Shown here: in pieces, positions 7,754-15,708 of the stretch
Position numbering within the stretch: position 1 is the first letter of the stretch
Layout of the letters: each line of letters opens with the position of its first letter
From: Oscillospiraceae bacterium
GTDB lineage: Bacteria > Bacillota > Clostridia > Oscillospirales > Acutalibacteraceae
Assembly: GCA_031270605.1 (NCBI GenBank)
Contig: JAISXG010000058.1
Span: 1 to 64,000 of the forward strand
DNA: 64,000 bases
Reading direction: 5' to 3'
Notes under the pieces: model-generated
The model's database searches: none
The model's input: the letters and a program-made list of their open reading frames with translations, nothing else
Told to the model about the DNA's origin: nothing
Position numbers and translations under genes: made by a program

Positions 7754-9055
7754 TTATATCCGCTCTTTATAAAATCTCAACGCATCTTCCACATTGATTC
7801 CGTCTATGGTCATGCCTCCAATATCGCAGTTGGTTATTTGACAGTTCTTAAAACTTCCACCAAAAAATGTGCTATCATCAAAAACCGTATAACGGAAATC
7901 GCTACCATCAATCCCAGATTCATAAAATTTGCTTTCACCCATCCATGAATCGCAAATCAATGCATTGGAAAAGTCACATTCGTTAATGCACCAATTCGTC
8001 ATTTTACCGTCATACCAGTCCAACTTGTCTGTTCCGAAAAAACGAAATGAAACGCCATCCATCGAGCCATCTAACAGGGCGAAACGATAACGGCTGCTGT
8101 TATAAACTTCGTCATGAGGTTTTAGCATTTTGATATACCGATTCCAACGGGCATCTGTATAAAATATGAATCCGTTGTCATCCGCAAATTGGCGCTTTTT
8201 GCCCTCCCAATCATAACAGAAATCTTCTTTGTTACTGGCATCGTTGGGAAAGTAGATATTCCAACACAGGATGTCGGGATGCTTTTGCTTCAGCAGCTCG
8301 AACAGGTAAACATTGTTATCAGGATCACCATAAGCAAGGTAGCGAATAAGCATTGCTTCCATGCCGGCAGTTCTTAAATTCACCACACCAATGCACTCGC
8401 CATTTTGCATGATTTTATAGCAATACGCGCAGTCGGGTATGTTTAGCTGGTATCCAAAATTAAATTCTTCGAACAGCTTGTCCATTTCTTTTGTGTTTAC
8501 ATAGCATTGTTTGACTACGGCTGTAACATTTTCAATATCTTCCTCGGCTGTCAATTCAAGCGTCAACTCCACTCCAGTCATATCAATAACTTGCTCCAGC
8601 GGCATTTCCAAGGCGATTTCTTTCACTGGCTCTGACATGACTGTTTTCAATGCTTTTTTTAATTCTTCCGATTCTGTGCCGTGGGTCGTGTCGAGATATT
8701 TATACACGCTAATCATATCTTGCTTATCTTTAAGCATATTGAGTAACTGCCGCAAGACAATTCCCAAAGCATTTAACTGTTCTGTTTCTTTTTTTGTTTC
8801 ATCTAAATGGTCAGTGAATACAGCAATCACTTTCGATAATTCAGCAGATTTAAATATCTCCTGAATAGATGGGATAGATAGCCGCAATTTACGCAGAAAT
8901 ACAATTTGTTTTATTTTCTGCATGTTTTCCTCATCATAAAAACGATAATCGTTTTCACCACGTGAGCTTTTTAGAATCCCCGCACTTTCCCAATAATGCA
9001 GAGAACGGTGGGAAATCCCGAATTTGTTTGTGACATCGCCGATTTTCATAAGCAT
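7754..9055 (-). CDS. MerR-family regulator with long sensor region
   Basis: A 433-residue protein. Residues 1-75 are a MerR winged helix (KIGDVTNKFGISHRSLHYWE..RFYDEENMQKIKQI), then a dimerisation helix to about 130. The long C-terminal region has two parts: an acidic central domain (about 140-300) that I cannot name, and a tail (about 350-430) with repeats like ISNALICDS, DGSDFRYTVF, CQITNCDIGG that resembles pentapeptide-repeat coils. ATG 9055 follows GGAAG. The promoter has the 19-bp spacer of MerR-controlled genes, so the protein probably activates itself on binding a ligand. The gene is AT-richer than the housekeeping genes around it. Confidence 0.8.
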   Translation of the reverse strand: MLMKIGDVTNKFGISHRSLHYWESAGILKSSRGENDYRFYDEENMQKIKQIVFLRKLRLSIPSIQEIFKSAELSKVIAVFTDHLDETKKETEQLNALGIVLRQLLNMLKDKQDMISVYKYLDTTHGTESEELKKALKTVMSEPVKEIALEMPLEQVIDMTGVELTLELTAEEDIENVTAVVKQCYVNTKEMDKLFEEFNFGYQLNIPDCAYCYKIMQNGECIGVVNLRTAGMEAMLIRYLAYGDPDNNVYLFELLKQKHPDILCWNIYFPNDASNKEDFCYDWEGKKRQFADDNGFIFYTDARWNRYIKMLKPHDEVYNSSRYRFALLDGSMDGVSFRFFGTDKLDWYDGKMTNWCINECDFSNALICDSWMGESKFYESGIDGSDFRYTVFDDSTFFGGSFKNCQITNCDIGGMTIDGINVEDALRFYKERI

Positions 9056-9086
9056 ATAAACACTTCCTTTTTTGTATTATATCATA

Positions 9087-9117
9087 ATCATACAGTCTTA
9101 CGTAAGGTAAGTGTCAA
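9087..9117 (-). promoter_or_regulatory. MerR-type promoter with 19-bp spacer
   Basis: Read on the minus strand: TTGACA (9117-9112), exactly 19 bases, TATGAT (9092-9087). The perfect palindrome CTTACGTAAG (9097-9106) is centred in the spacer. An over-long spacer with a central dyad is the defining layout of MerR-regulated promoters. Confidence 0.75.
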
Positions 9118-9201
9118 TAGCTAAACCGAATATTATACGAATCTTCATTAGAAATGCAGACGAATAATTACATAAATACTACTTGTAGCTTTATTATAAT
9201 A

Positions 9202-9265
9202 AAAACCTGTCGATAAAGCAATCAAGGCTTGCAAAGCAAGACTTTGGCTTTTTTCGGCAGGTTTT
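9202..9265. terminator. Long hairpin, possible bidirectional terminator
   Basis: AAAACCTGTCGA pairs with TCGGCAGGTTTT around an inner AAGGCTTG/CAAG stem. T-rich sequence follows on both strands. It lies between the divergent MerR promoter and the PNPOx gene stop; 9266-9440 otherwise shows no gene. Confidence 0.5.
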
Positions 9266-9440
9266 GTCATTTGTCTAAAAGGACAATTATTAATATAATC
9301 GGACGCCCTACGCTTTTCGCGCAAATTTCGAACCCCTTCATACGATCCATCAAAATAAAAGCGATACTAAGGAACGCCCTCGGTCCGCCGCTATTTTTTA
9401 TATCTGTCAAATATGAAATCCAGAATTGCTTGGGACGGTA

Positions 9441-9887
9441 CTATACAAATTCACCGCAGATATTCTGATAATCTATAAAAATATTATAGCGTTCCGGTCT
9501 AAACATTAAAACACATAGACCCTCGTCCTCCGGCCCATTGAAATGATCTTTTAATTCATCGTACCACATATTTCGCTTAACTTCTAAATCAGTAATTATT
9601 TCTATTCTTCCTGTCAAAGATATACCCGAAAAACTTTTGCTTTCAAATAAGTAGATACAAGCACGGGGGTCTTTCCTTATACGGTTTGGTTTGTTTGCGC
9701 CAATATCCGAACAGAAAGCAATCCAAATTGCCCCGTCAGCTCTCGCTGCAGTGATCATGGAAGCAGATGGGTAGCCCGATTCATCTGTCAACGCCATCAC
9801 CCAATCAAAAGTAAGTCCCGATTCCCTCGTATGCGCTGTACATTTATTGATTAAGTCCTCGGCTTTATCAAACAATTCTTTATTCAT
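9441..9887 (-). CDS. Pyridoxamine 5'-phosphate oxidase-family protein
   Basis: A 148-residue split-barrel flavin- or cofactor-binding protein of the general-stress-protein-26 type. Recognisable blocks are ..WVMALTDESGYPSASMITAARADG, IWIAFCSDIGANKPNRIRKDPRACIYL and the closing MFRPERYNIFIDYQ. Such proteins bind FMN, F420 or haem, and their substrates are mostly unknown. ATG 9887 has AGGAGGTG upstream. It is probably monocistronic. PdxH itself is longer and has different PLP-binding residues, so I do not call this a PLP enzyme. Confidence 0.8.
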   Translation of the reverse strand: MNKELFDKAEDLINKCTAHTRESGLTFDWVMALTDESGYPSASMITAARADGAIWIAFCSDIGANKPNRIRKDPRACIYLFESKSFSGISLTGRIEIITDLEVKRNMWYDELKDHFNGPEDEGLCVLMFRPERYNIFIDYQNICGEFV

Positions 9888-10246
9888 TTTCCCAACACCT
9901 CCTAATAAATAATCGGAATTTCATAAATTATTATAGTAGATTTCGTTCATATAGGCAATGTAAAATTGTAGCCCGTGTTTATTTATGCCGCTTTTCTTAA
10001 CATAGATTCGGCGTAAAAATATCCTAAAATAGAAGGGATTCGTTTTTCGCGGCTCCCTTTTTTGGTTTTGGAGGGCGTTCGCTTTTATATGACAGGGGGT
10101 TCGGAAGTTTCTAAACCATTGGCGTGATTTTACGCTGATTGATCATTTTCGGTATGTTTGAGCATGGTTTTTCTTCCGTCCCGGTACTCTTTCAAAAACA
10201 ATGAAACACCCGGAAGTCGCTTGAAATAAGGATTCTTATATTTTCA

Positions 10247-10289
10247 GATAGAATAAAAACCGCCTTTATCAGACGGTTTCTATTCTATC
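10247..10289. terminator. Hairpin terminator
   Basis: GATAGAATA..AAACCG and CGGTTT..TATTCTATC form a near-perfect long stem about 150 bases after the stop of the minus-strand VOC gene. The rest of 9888-10442 shows a weaker hairpin near 10031-10063 and no gene I can support. Confidence 0.5.
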
Positions 10290-10442
10290 AAAGTTTGTCC
10301 TCTGATTTGGCAAAGGTACTACCTATTGATAAAATGCACCGTTTTAAATTTCAAAGCGGTGCAACTTTTAACGATTACAAATCTTGCACACCCTACATGT
10401 ATAATAATAAATTCATCCATGCGCATCCACTGATAATGCTTA

Positions 10443-10811
10443 TTAGTCAACGCAAAGCAACCAATTTACCCCGAATTTGTCAACAAGGCAAAATATTAAT
10501 GAACTCCATTCACATGAACCTAATGGCAATTCAACCTTTGCACCGTCTTTAAGAATATCGTATGCTTTTTTTATAATTTCTTCGTCGTCTTTATTAAAAT
10601 AAAAGCAGAATTGCATTGTGTTGCCAATAATGCAATCTGACTCTTGCTCCATAAATGCTATACACTGACCAAAGACGTTTATTTCTGCATGGGCAATTAG
10701 ATTGCTTTCGTCTCTATATATTGCAGCAACAGTAGCATCAAATGCTTTTTGGTAAAGCTCGATTGCTTGGTCGCAATTTTTCAAGTATAGCTGAAGTTTT
10801 GTCATTGGCAT
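10443..10811 (-). CDS. VOC-family (PhnB/glyoxalase-like) protein
   Basis: A 122-residue single-domain vicinal-oxygen-chelate fold protein: LQLYLKNCDQAIELYQKAFDA at the start, HAEINVFGQCIAFME in the middle and the closing VDKFGVNWLL block of PhnB-like proteins. The metal-ligand histidine and glutamate of true glyoxalases are not clearly kept, so catalysis is uncertain. ATG 10811 has GGAGG upstream. A paralogue with the same block order lies at 40557-40913, so the window holds two divergent copies. Confidence 0.75.
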   Translation of the reverse strand: MPMTKLQLYLKNCDQAIELYQKAFDATVAAIYRDESNLIAHAEINVFGQCIAFMEQESDCIIGNTMQFCFYFNKDDEEIIKKAYDILKDGAKVELPLGSCEWSSLIFCLVDKFGVNWLLCVD

Positions 10812-10868
10812 ATAACAACCTCCGATAATATAAATAACCTATGCTTCCATTTTACTACAAAACAGCCC

Positions 10869-10899
10869 CACCATCAACCGAGTTTATCGATTGATGGTG
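10869..10899. terminator. Hairpin upstream of VOC gene
   Basis: CACCATCAA and TTGATGGTG form a perfect 9-bp stem. It lies between the VOC gene and the surface-protein gene on the same strand and may be a secondary terminator for the latter. Confidence 0.45.
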
Positions 10900-10907
10900 G
10901 TTTATTT

Positions 10908-10931
10908 GGCAGGGTACTATGAAAAAGATGC
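10908..10931. repeat. 24-bp repeat, copy 2
   Basis: Matches 7717-7740 apart from one base. Function unknown. Confidence 0.5.
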
Positions 10932-10968
10932 CGCTCCGGCGCGAGAGGCGAACGAAGACAAAAGAAAA

Positions 10969-10998
10969 AGCCCCGAACGCGAATTGCGTATCGGGGCT
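10969..10998 (-). terminator. Terminator of the jelly-roll protein gene
   Basis: AGCCCCGA..TCGGGGCT with an inner ACGC/GCGT stem. On the minus strand it is followed by TTTTTC, as expected of an intrinsic terminator. Another imperfect hairpin (ATTTGGGGGCG with CGCTCCCAAAT) lies at 11111-11169. Confidence 0.7.
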
Positions 10999-11231
10999 CT
11001 CAACTGGTCGGAATGATACTACAGCATTTAGAGCAAAAAACCAGTAAAATCAAGGCTGTGAGGGCAGTAGATAGGGCAATATTTACTTCTAGAAACTGAA
11101 TAAACCAACGGTATTTGGGGGCGCCCCATCAACGGGACTCCCCTTTTACCGATCACCGCTCCCAAATCCCATAATTTATCATATATTTAACGGTTCTATT
11201 TTAATTTTGACTCCTTACCATTGAAAATCAC

Positions 11232-12053
11232 TTAATTACTTAATTGAACAATCGTTAAAGAGCGATTCATATAACCTAAAATAGGGAAATCCGTACTAAT
11301 GCTTGCGCCTACTTCATCTCCTGCTGTTAGCGCGGCCTGAACGACAAACGTTGAGCTACTTCTGTTAGATATCTTAAAAAAAGTAGTCGTATCGCCAAAA
11401 ATCGGTACACCGTTGACAGTAATAATAGCATTCAGATATGGTTGATCCGGGTCTGGATCCGTGGTGGCTTCAGCGTTTATAGATATCGTTACTTGATAAA
11501 TTCCGCTCTCTCCTACCACTAATTCATTTCCCGATAGACTAACTGTGACCGTATCTGATAAGGGGCCAGACACATTAAATGGCACAGGTGTGAATGTTGC
11601 CCCAGGCGTCTCTACACTACTTCCTCTCAAAGATCCAAAAGCTAAAACGGCTTCGTCTGTTCCAATTACAGCCAAAGATGCGTTGACCGGCACAATCGTT
11701 GAATAATAAATCGTTGCGCTACTGTTGTTCGTTAACGCTACGGTTACAGGCGCTGTTACAACCTCTATAACGCCAACTCCGACCACCTCTCCCGTTTTGG
11801 TTGGCGAATTACCGATTATGGTATCTCCCTGCGATGAAACCAGCGCAAATCCAGCGCCAATGGTTGATACAGAGGCTTGCGTGGCTACCCACCAGTCAAA
11901 TTCATATCTGCCTGCTTCCAGTATTGTAATAACGCCAGTGACGCTGTCATAGCTGATATTCCCGGAAGAAGTCACGGTTGAATCAAAGATGACGTTTGCG
12001 TTGGATTCAACGGCGCCCGCTATTAAGCGTTCAACCTGTAATAATATACTCAT
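11232..12053 (-). CDS. BclA-C/TNF-like jelly-roll surface protein
   Basis: A 273-residue acidic protein with no signal peptide, very rich in Ser, Thr, Val, Ile and Gly. It reads as two tandem beta domains, about 1-135 and 140-273, each with the pattern seen in C-terminal domains of exosporium glycoproteins: ITILEAGRYEFDWW in the first, ELVVGESGIYQVTISI in the second, and a final SLTIVQL strand. The collagen-like GXX stretch of BclA is absent. ATG 12053 follows AAAGGAGA. A spore-coat or exosporium role is inferred from fold resemblance only; a phage structural protein is the other possibility. Confidence 0.6.
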   Translation of the reverse strand: MSILLQVERLIAGAVESNANVIFDSTVTSSGNISYDSVTGVITILEAGRYEFDWWVATQASVSTIGAGFALVSSQGDTIIGNSPTKTGEVVGVGVIEVVTAPVTVALTNNSSATIYYSTIVPVNASLAVIGTDEAVLAFGSLRGSSVETPGATFTPVPFNVSGPLSDTVTVSLSGNELVVGESGIYQVTISINAEATTDPDPDQPYLNAIITVNGVPIFGDTTTFFKISNRSSSTFVVQAALTAGDEVGASISTDFPILGYMNRSLTIVQLSN

Positions 12054-12152
12054 AAGTGTATCTCCTTTTGTTTGATGCTCCCTATAAATTATTTTATGTT
12101 GTCAGGCTAAATCTGTGCACATCGTCTTGGCGAAGGGGTTCGGATTGGGGCA

Positions 12153-12298
12153 TTATTTTAACCACACATAAAAGCTAATAATAAATTGTATACCTGTAAA
12201 AAACAATAGAGCGACTAAAATAAGCGCTAAAAAAGCTCTGTTACTCGTATCTGGAGCGCGAGTGTTTTTACAGTATTTTCAAATTCTAAAACCCGCAT
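12153..12298 (-). pseudogene. Possible broken small membrane protein
   Basis: From ATG 12298 one frame reads MRVLEFENTVKTLAL; the next frame reads RAPDTSNRAFLALILVALL and continues as one hydrophobic helix ending FYVWLK and a stop at 12153. Joining them needs one frameshift near 12255. No good ribosome site is visible. The product would be about 48 residues with one membrane helix. I do not recognise it. Confidence 0.25.
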
Positions 12299-12314
12299 AA
12301 ATACGGACAAAACA

Positions 12315-12345
12315 AAAGATCATCGACAAAAATCGACGATCTTTT
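12315..12345. terminator. Bidirectional terminator
   Basis: AAAGATC-a-TCGA, loop, TCGA-c-GATCTTTTT forms a hairpin with T-rich flanks on both strands. It lies downstream of the tRNA on the minus strand. Confidence 0.55.
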
Positions 12346-12407
12346 TGTGATCATTTGATAAAAAAGATTTCATACAGCCGCGGGCGGCGATCTGTAACCA
12401 TAGAAAA

Positions 12408-12438
12408 ACCTGCGGTGCGCGAATTGCTCACCGCAGGT
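12408..12438 (-). terminator. tRNA-Pro terminator
   Basis: ACCTGCGGTG and CACCGCAGGT form a perfect 10-bp stem followed by TTTTTC on the minus strand, directly after the tRNA 3' end. Confidence 0.8.
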
Positions 12439-12439
12439 G

Positions 12440-12516
12440 TGGTCGGAGTGACGGGATTCGAACCCATGGCCTCTTGGTCCCGAACCAAGCGCGATACCAA
12501 ACTTCGCCACACCCCG
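12440..12516 (-). tRNA. tRNA-Pro (anticodon CGG)
   Basis: The minus strand gives a full cloverleaf: acceptor CGGGGTG pairs with CACTCCG, the anticodon stem-loop is CTTGG-TTCGGGA-CCAAG with anticodon CGG (reads CCG), the T arm is GGG-TTCGAAT-CCC, and CCA is encoded. It marks the right edge of the AT-rich accessory block, a common site for island insertion, though I found no clear duplicated tRNA end. Confidence 0.95.
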
Positions 12517-12679
12517 ATGCCTTTTTTCATGCGAAGTGTATTATATAATAGATTGCTGAAAAAATCAACCTGTTTTCCAAAAATATATCCTGCTTTCTGT
12601 GTTATTAAATGATATGAACCACACAGCAAAAAAAGAAAAGAAGCAATAACGAGACACCCGTTTGATTATCTGGCGTCGG

Positions 12680-12920
12680 AATCCGCAGCTCGGTTTTCCT
12701 GCCGGGATGTGTCGAAAATCTTCAACGGCATCAACGAACGGCGCCCAAAAGTGTTTTGTTACCGCTTTGCCGGTTTCGACTTTGGGTCATTTCTTGAAGT
12801 CCTCACATTGTTTGCACAACGCTGGATTGCTCTTGAACTCCCGACAGCTATCCCGGCTGTTGGTGCTGTAGAGTGGCACTTGATTGTTCGGACAAATCAC
12901 GCAGTCATAATGCGGTACAC
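12680..12920 (-). pseudogene. IS1182-type transposase remnant
   Basis: On the minus strand, HYDCVICPNNQVPLYST and SCREFKSNPALCKQC resemble the cysteine-bearing middle of IS1182-family DDE transposases (YDCxxCPNxxxLxY..). A stop follows, and after frame changes the reading resumes as VTKHFWAPFVDAVEDFRH, again collinear with that family. Catalytic ends and inverted repeats are missing, so this is a dead fragment. Confidence 0.65.
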
Positions 12921-13148
12921 CCATCACAAGGCCTTGCCCGGGTCACAAACCGGGTCAGGCTCAAATTTCTTTTCGTGAATCTTAAAAAGGTATCCGCTTA
13001 GATGAGGAAAGACCGTTTTGAATTCTTTATTTTCTCTTATATTCTCTATTTTACCCGAATATACCGGAAAGGGGAATTTCACTCTCATGAACTTCCCCTT
13101 TCTTTGACAGGCCGCAACCTGCCCAAGAACGTGTTTTTATGTGAAAAG

Positions 13149-13946
13149 CTACATGAACAGCATCAAACTCACTGCCATCACCGCCATGCCGGCCACCAGG
13201 CCATAAATCGAAAGGTGGTGCTCGCCGTATTCGCGCGCGGAGGGCAGCAGCTCGTCAAACGAAATAAACACCATAATACCCGCCACCGCGGCAAACAAAA
13301 CACCGAACACAACGTCGTTCATAAAGGGCATCAGGATAAGATAGCCGACGATCGCCCCAACCGGCTCTGCAAGCCCCGATGCGAACGAATAGAAAAACGC
13401 TTTTTTTCTGCTGCCGGTGGAATAATAAATCGGCACAGAAACCGCGATGCCCTCGGGGATGTTGTGAATGGCAATCGCAACCACAATCGGAATGGCAAGC
13501 GAGGGCTCCTGCAAGGCCGAAACAAAGGTGGCAAGCCCCTCGGGGAAGTTGTGGATGCCCACCGCAAGCGCAGTGAAAACGCCTGTGCGCAAAAGCTTCT
13601 TTCTTCCGGCATTTTGGTCATCCATCCGCTCAACCGATTTGACCTCATGGGGATTTTTATCTTCGGGAATCAGCTTGTCGATCAAAGCGATGAGCAGCAT
13701 GCCGCCGAAAAACGCAATAATGGTCGCAAGCATGCCGGGTTTATTACCCATGACCGCCGCGAGGGAATGGTGCGCCTTTTGAAAAATCTCGACCAACGAA
13801 ACATAGACCATGACCCCCGCCGAAAAGCCGAGGCTCACAGCCAAAAATTTGGTGTTGGTCTTCTTTGCAAAAAAACCGATGGCACTGCCGATGCCCGTTG
13901 AAAGCCCGGCAAGAGCCGTTAATAAAAACGCAAAAAGAATATCCAT
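13149..13946 (-). CDS. zupT: ZIP-family divalent metal transporter (ZupT-like)
   Basis: A 265-residue integral membrane protein with about eight helices. It carries the two ZIP signature motifs, HNFPEG (about residue 150) and HNIPEG (about 179), whose histidines and glutamates form the binuclear metal site; length matches ZupT. It takes up zinc and, in relatives, iron or manganese. I start at ATG 13946 because GGGAGGA precedes it; a longer frame to 14000 has no such site. A perfect 18-bp palindrome 65 bases upstream matches two sites near the ABC pair at 3 kb, so the gene is probably repressed or induced together with that locus. Confidence 0.92.
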   Translation of the reverse strand: MDILFAFLLTALAGLSTGIGSAIGFFAKKTNTKFLAVSLGFSAGVMVYVSLVEIFQKAHHSLAAVMGNKPGMLATIIAFFGGMLLIALIDKLIPEDKNPHEVKSVERMDDQNAGRKKLLRTGVFTALAVGIHNFPEGLATFVSALQEPSLAIPIVVAIAIHNIPEGIAVSVPIYYSTGSRKKAFFYSFASGLAEPVGAIVGYLILMPFMNDVVFGVLFAAVAGIMVFISFDELLPSAREYGEHHLSIYGLVAGMAVMAVSLMLFM

Positions 13947-14010
13947 AAAAATCCTCCCTTCACCCCTGCGCCTGTGGGGAATGCTGTTGTTCGTGCCCAA
14001 AAGCGCGATT

Positions 14011-14028
14011 GGTTAGTTTAAACTAACC
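14011..14028. promoter_or_regulatory. Palindromic operator, copy 3 (zupT promoter)
   Basis: GGTTAGTTTAAACTAACC is a perfect 18-bp palindrome just upstream of the ZIP gene. It shares GGTTAG-n6-CTAAC with the sites at 2897 and 3043. Spacing of the arms differs from the classical DtxR box, so I do not name the regulator family. Confidence 0.75.
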
Positions 14029-14087
14029 ACATATTGATTATAGCACGGCCGGCAGCCTCTGTCAACAAAAACTCATGTTGAAGCATG

Positions 14088-14609
14088 CTACCAATGCTCG
14101 CCCTCCGCTTCCGAAACCGCCTGCAGCGTCGCCTCCACAACCTCCTCTGCCGTGCGCCCCGTCGCGTTCACGGTGAGGTCGGCATATGCCTGATAAAGCG
14201 GCCGCCGCTCGTCAAAGAGGCCGCGCAGCGTGCGCCCCGGCGCAATCACAACGCCCCGTGTCTTGATATCCGCGATCCGGCGCTCAATTTCTTCAAACGC
14301 CACGTCCAAAAACACCATGGTTGAAAGCTGTTTGAGATGCTCCATGGCTTTTGCGGAATAAACGACGCTACCGCCCGTTGCGATACAGGTTTTTTCGCAC
14401 TGGAGCCGGCAAATCGCCGCTTCTTCTCTGCACAAAAAAACCTCGCTGCCCTCTTCTTCTAAAATCTCCCACAGGTATTTGCCGTATTTTTGCTGAATAA
14501 TCAAATCGGTGTCTACAAACATCAGGTTTTTCGCCTTTGCCAGCAGCACGCCCACGGTGCTTTTACCGCAGCCCGCCATGCCGATCAAGGTGATATTGCT
14601 TTTTTTCAT
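14088..14609 (-). CDS. aroK: Shikimate kinase
   Basis: A 173-residue P-loop kinase that phosphorylates shikimate at O3 in aromatic amino acid synthesis. Walker A is GMAGCGKST (residues 10-18), the shikimate-binding DTD lies at about 34-36, TGGSVVY is the substrate-loop GG motif, and RxxY..R (RRPLYQAYA) is the lid/adenine region. Length is normal for the monofunctional enzyme. No other aro genes are adjacent. Confidence 0.93.
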   Translation of the reverse strand: MKKSNITLIGMAGCGKSTVGVLLAKAKNLMFVDTDLIIQQKYGKYLWEILEEEGSEVFLCREEAAICRLQCEKTCIATGGSVVYSAKAMEHLKQLSTMVFLDVAFEEIERRIADIKTRGVVIAPGRTLRGLFDERRPLYQAYADLTVNATGRTAEEVVEATLQAVSEAEGEHW

Positions 14610-14692
14610 AGCATTACTCTTTTCTAAAAAACCGGCGCAAATGAATACTCACCCGCCCCGGCCTCTTTGCCCGCTATTCAATTTCTTTCTTC

Positions 14693-15475
14693 TCAGCCGG
14701 GAATCTCGCCCACACTGTTCAGCACATATTTCGGCTGATAGGCGAAGGCCTTCAGCATAGAAGCGCTCGTCACGCCCGAAAGCACCAAAATCGTGTCAAG
14801 GCCCGTTTCAATGCCCGCGATGATGTCGGTGTCCATCCTGTCGCCGATCATGGCCGCTTCATTCGAGTGCACGCCCAGCAGCCGCAGACCCGTGCGCATC
14901 ATCAAAGCGTTCGGTTTGCCCACAAAATAGGCCTGCTTCTCCGTAGTCATCTCAATGGGGGCGATCAGCGCGCGGCAGGCGGGAATAATGCCGTGCTCGT
15001 CCGGCCCGGTCATGTCGGGGTTTGTGCCGATCAACCGCGCGCCCTTGCGCACAAGGGTCGAGGCCTTCGCGATGCTCTCAAAATTATAGTTGCGCGTTTC
15101 GCCCACAATGACATAGTCGGGGTTCACGTCGTTCATCGTGATGCCCGCGTCATACAGCGCATTGTGCAGCCCCGGCGCGCCGATAACATATGCCGAGCAG
15201 CCCGGCGACTGGTTCGCCACAAACTTTGCCGTGGCCAGGGCGCTTGTATAAAAACGCGACTCCGGCACCTCAAGCCCCATGCGCCCGAGCTTCTGCTTGA
15301 GCTCCATCGGGGAGCGCTCGCTGGAATTTGTGAGAAAGAGGTATTCCTTCCCCTCCCTGTTGAGCCAGTCCACAAACTCCTTCACGCCTTCGATCAATAT
15401 ATTCCCGTGATACAACACACCGTCCATATCGCACAAATAGCCTTTTTTGCTTCTGATGTCCGTAATCTCGCTCAT
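14693..15475 (-). CDS. HAD-IIA family phosphatase (NagD-like)
   Basis: A 260-residue HAD hydrolase. DMDGVLYHG (about 18-26) gives the nucleophile and acid/base aspartates, LFLTNSS is motif II, K189 region (FVGKPN) is motif III and GDRMDTDIIAG is motif IV. The C2-type cap between motifs II and III places it with NagD/AraL-type sugar or nucleotide phosphatases. I use ATG 15475; the frame could begin at a TTG one codon earlier. Specific substrate cannot be read from sequence. Confidence 0.85.
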   Translation of the reverse strand: MSEITDIRSKKGYLCDMDGVLYHGNILIEGVKEFVDWLNREGKEYLFLTNSSERSPMELKQKLGRMGLEVPESRFYTSALATAKFVANQSPGCSAYVIGAPGLHNALYDAGITMNDVNPDYVIVGETRNYNFESIAKASTLVRKGARLIGTNPDMTGPDEHGIIPACRALIAPIEMTTEKQAYFVGKPNALMMRTGLRLLGVHSNEAAMIGDRMDTDIIAGIETGLDTILVLSGVTSASMLKAFAYQPKYVLNSVGEIPG

Positions 15476-15661
15476 CAAATTCGCCGCCCTTTCCGATTCA
15501 TAAGTCGATATATAAAATTTAATAAATTTGATTCTTTTCAGCGTTGCCTGTTTTCCAAAATACGCCCTTGTCTATGGTATCATAATGCTTCACAGGATTC
15601 AACAGGAATATTAGCCGAAAAATGCGGCCGGATTCAGAATGAAAATAGAAACTCCCATTAA

Positions 15662-15700
15662 AAACAGCCGCCTGTGACCAAAAATCACATGCGGCTGTTT
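15662..15700 (-). terminator. Terminator of the ABC/DUF1854/ABC operon
   Basis: AAACAGCCGC..TGTGA, loop, TCACA..GCGGCTGTTT; the minus strand continues with a T-rich run. It sits nine bases after the stop of the last ABC gene. Confidence 0.8.
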
Positions 15701-15708
15701 TGTTTTGG

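Noticed and set aside
9315..9335. TTCGAACCC near 9328 as an attachment-site copy of the tRNA-Pro end
   Set aside because: Only nine bases match the T arm and the flanks differ. That is too short for an att site.
12355..12629. Protein frames across tRNA-Pro on both strands
   Set aside because: They run through a structurally complete tRNA gene and its terminator.
13002..13901. A 299-codon plus-strand frame
   Set aside because: Antisense of the ZIP transporter; the opposite strand carries both HNxPEG motifs and a ribosome site.
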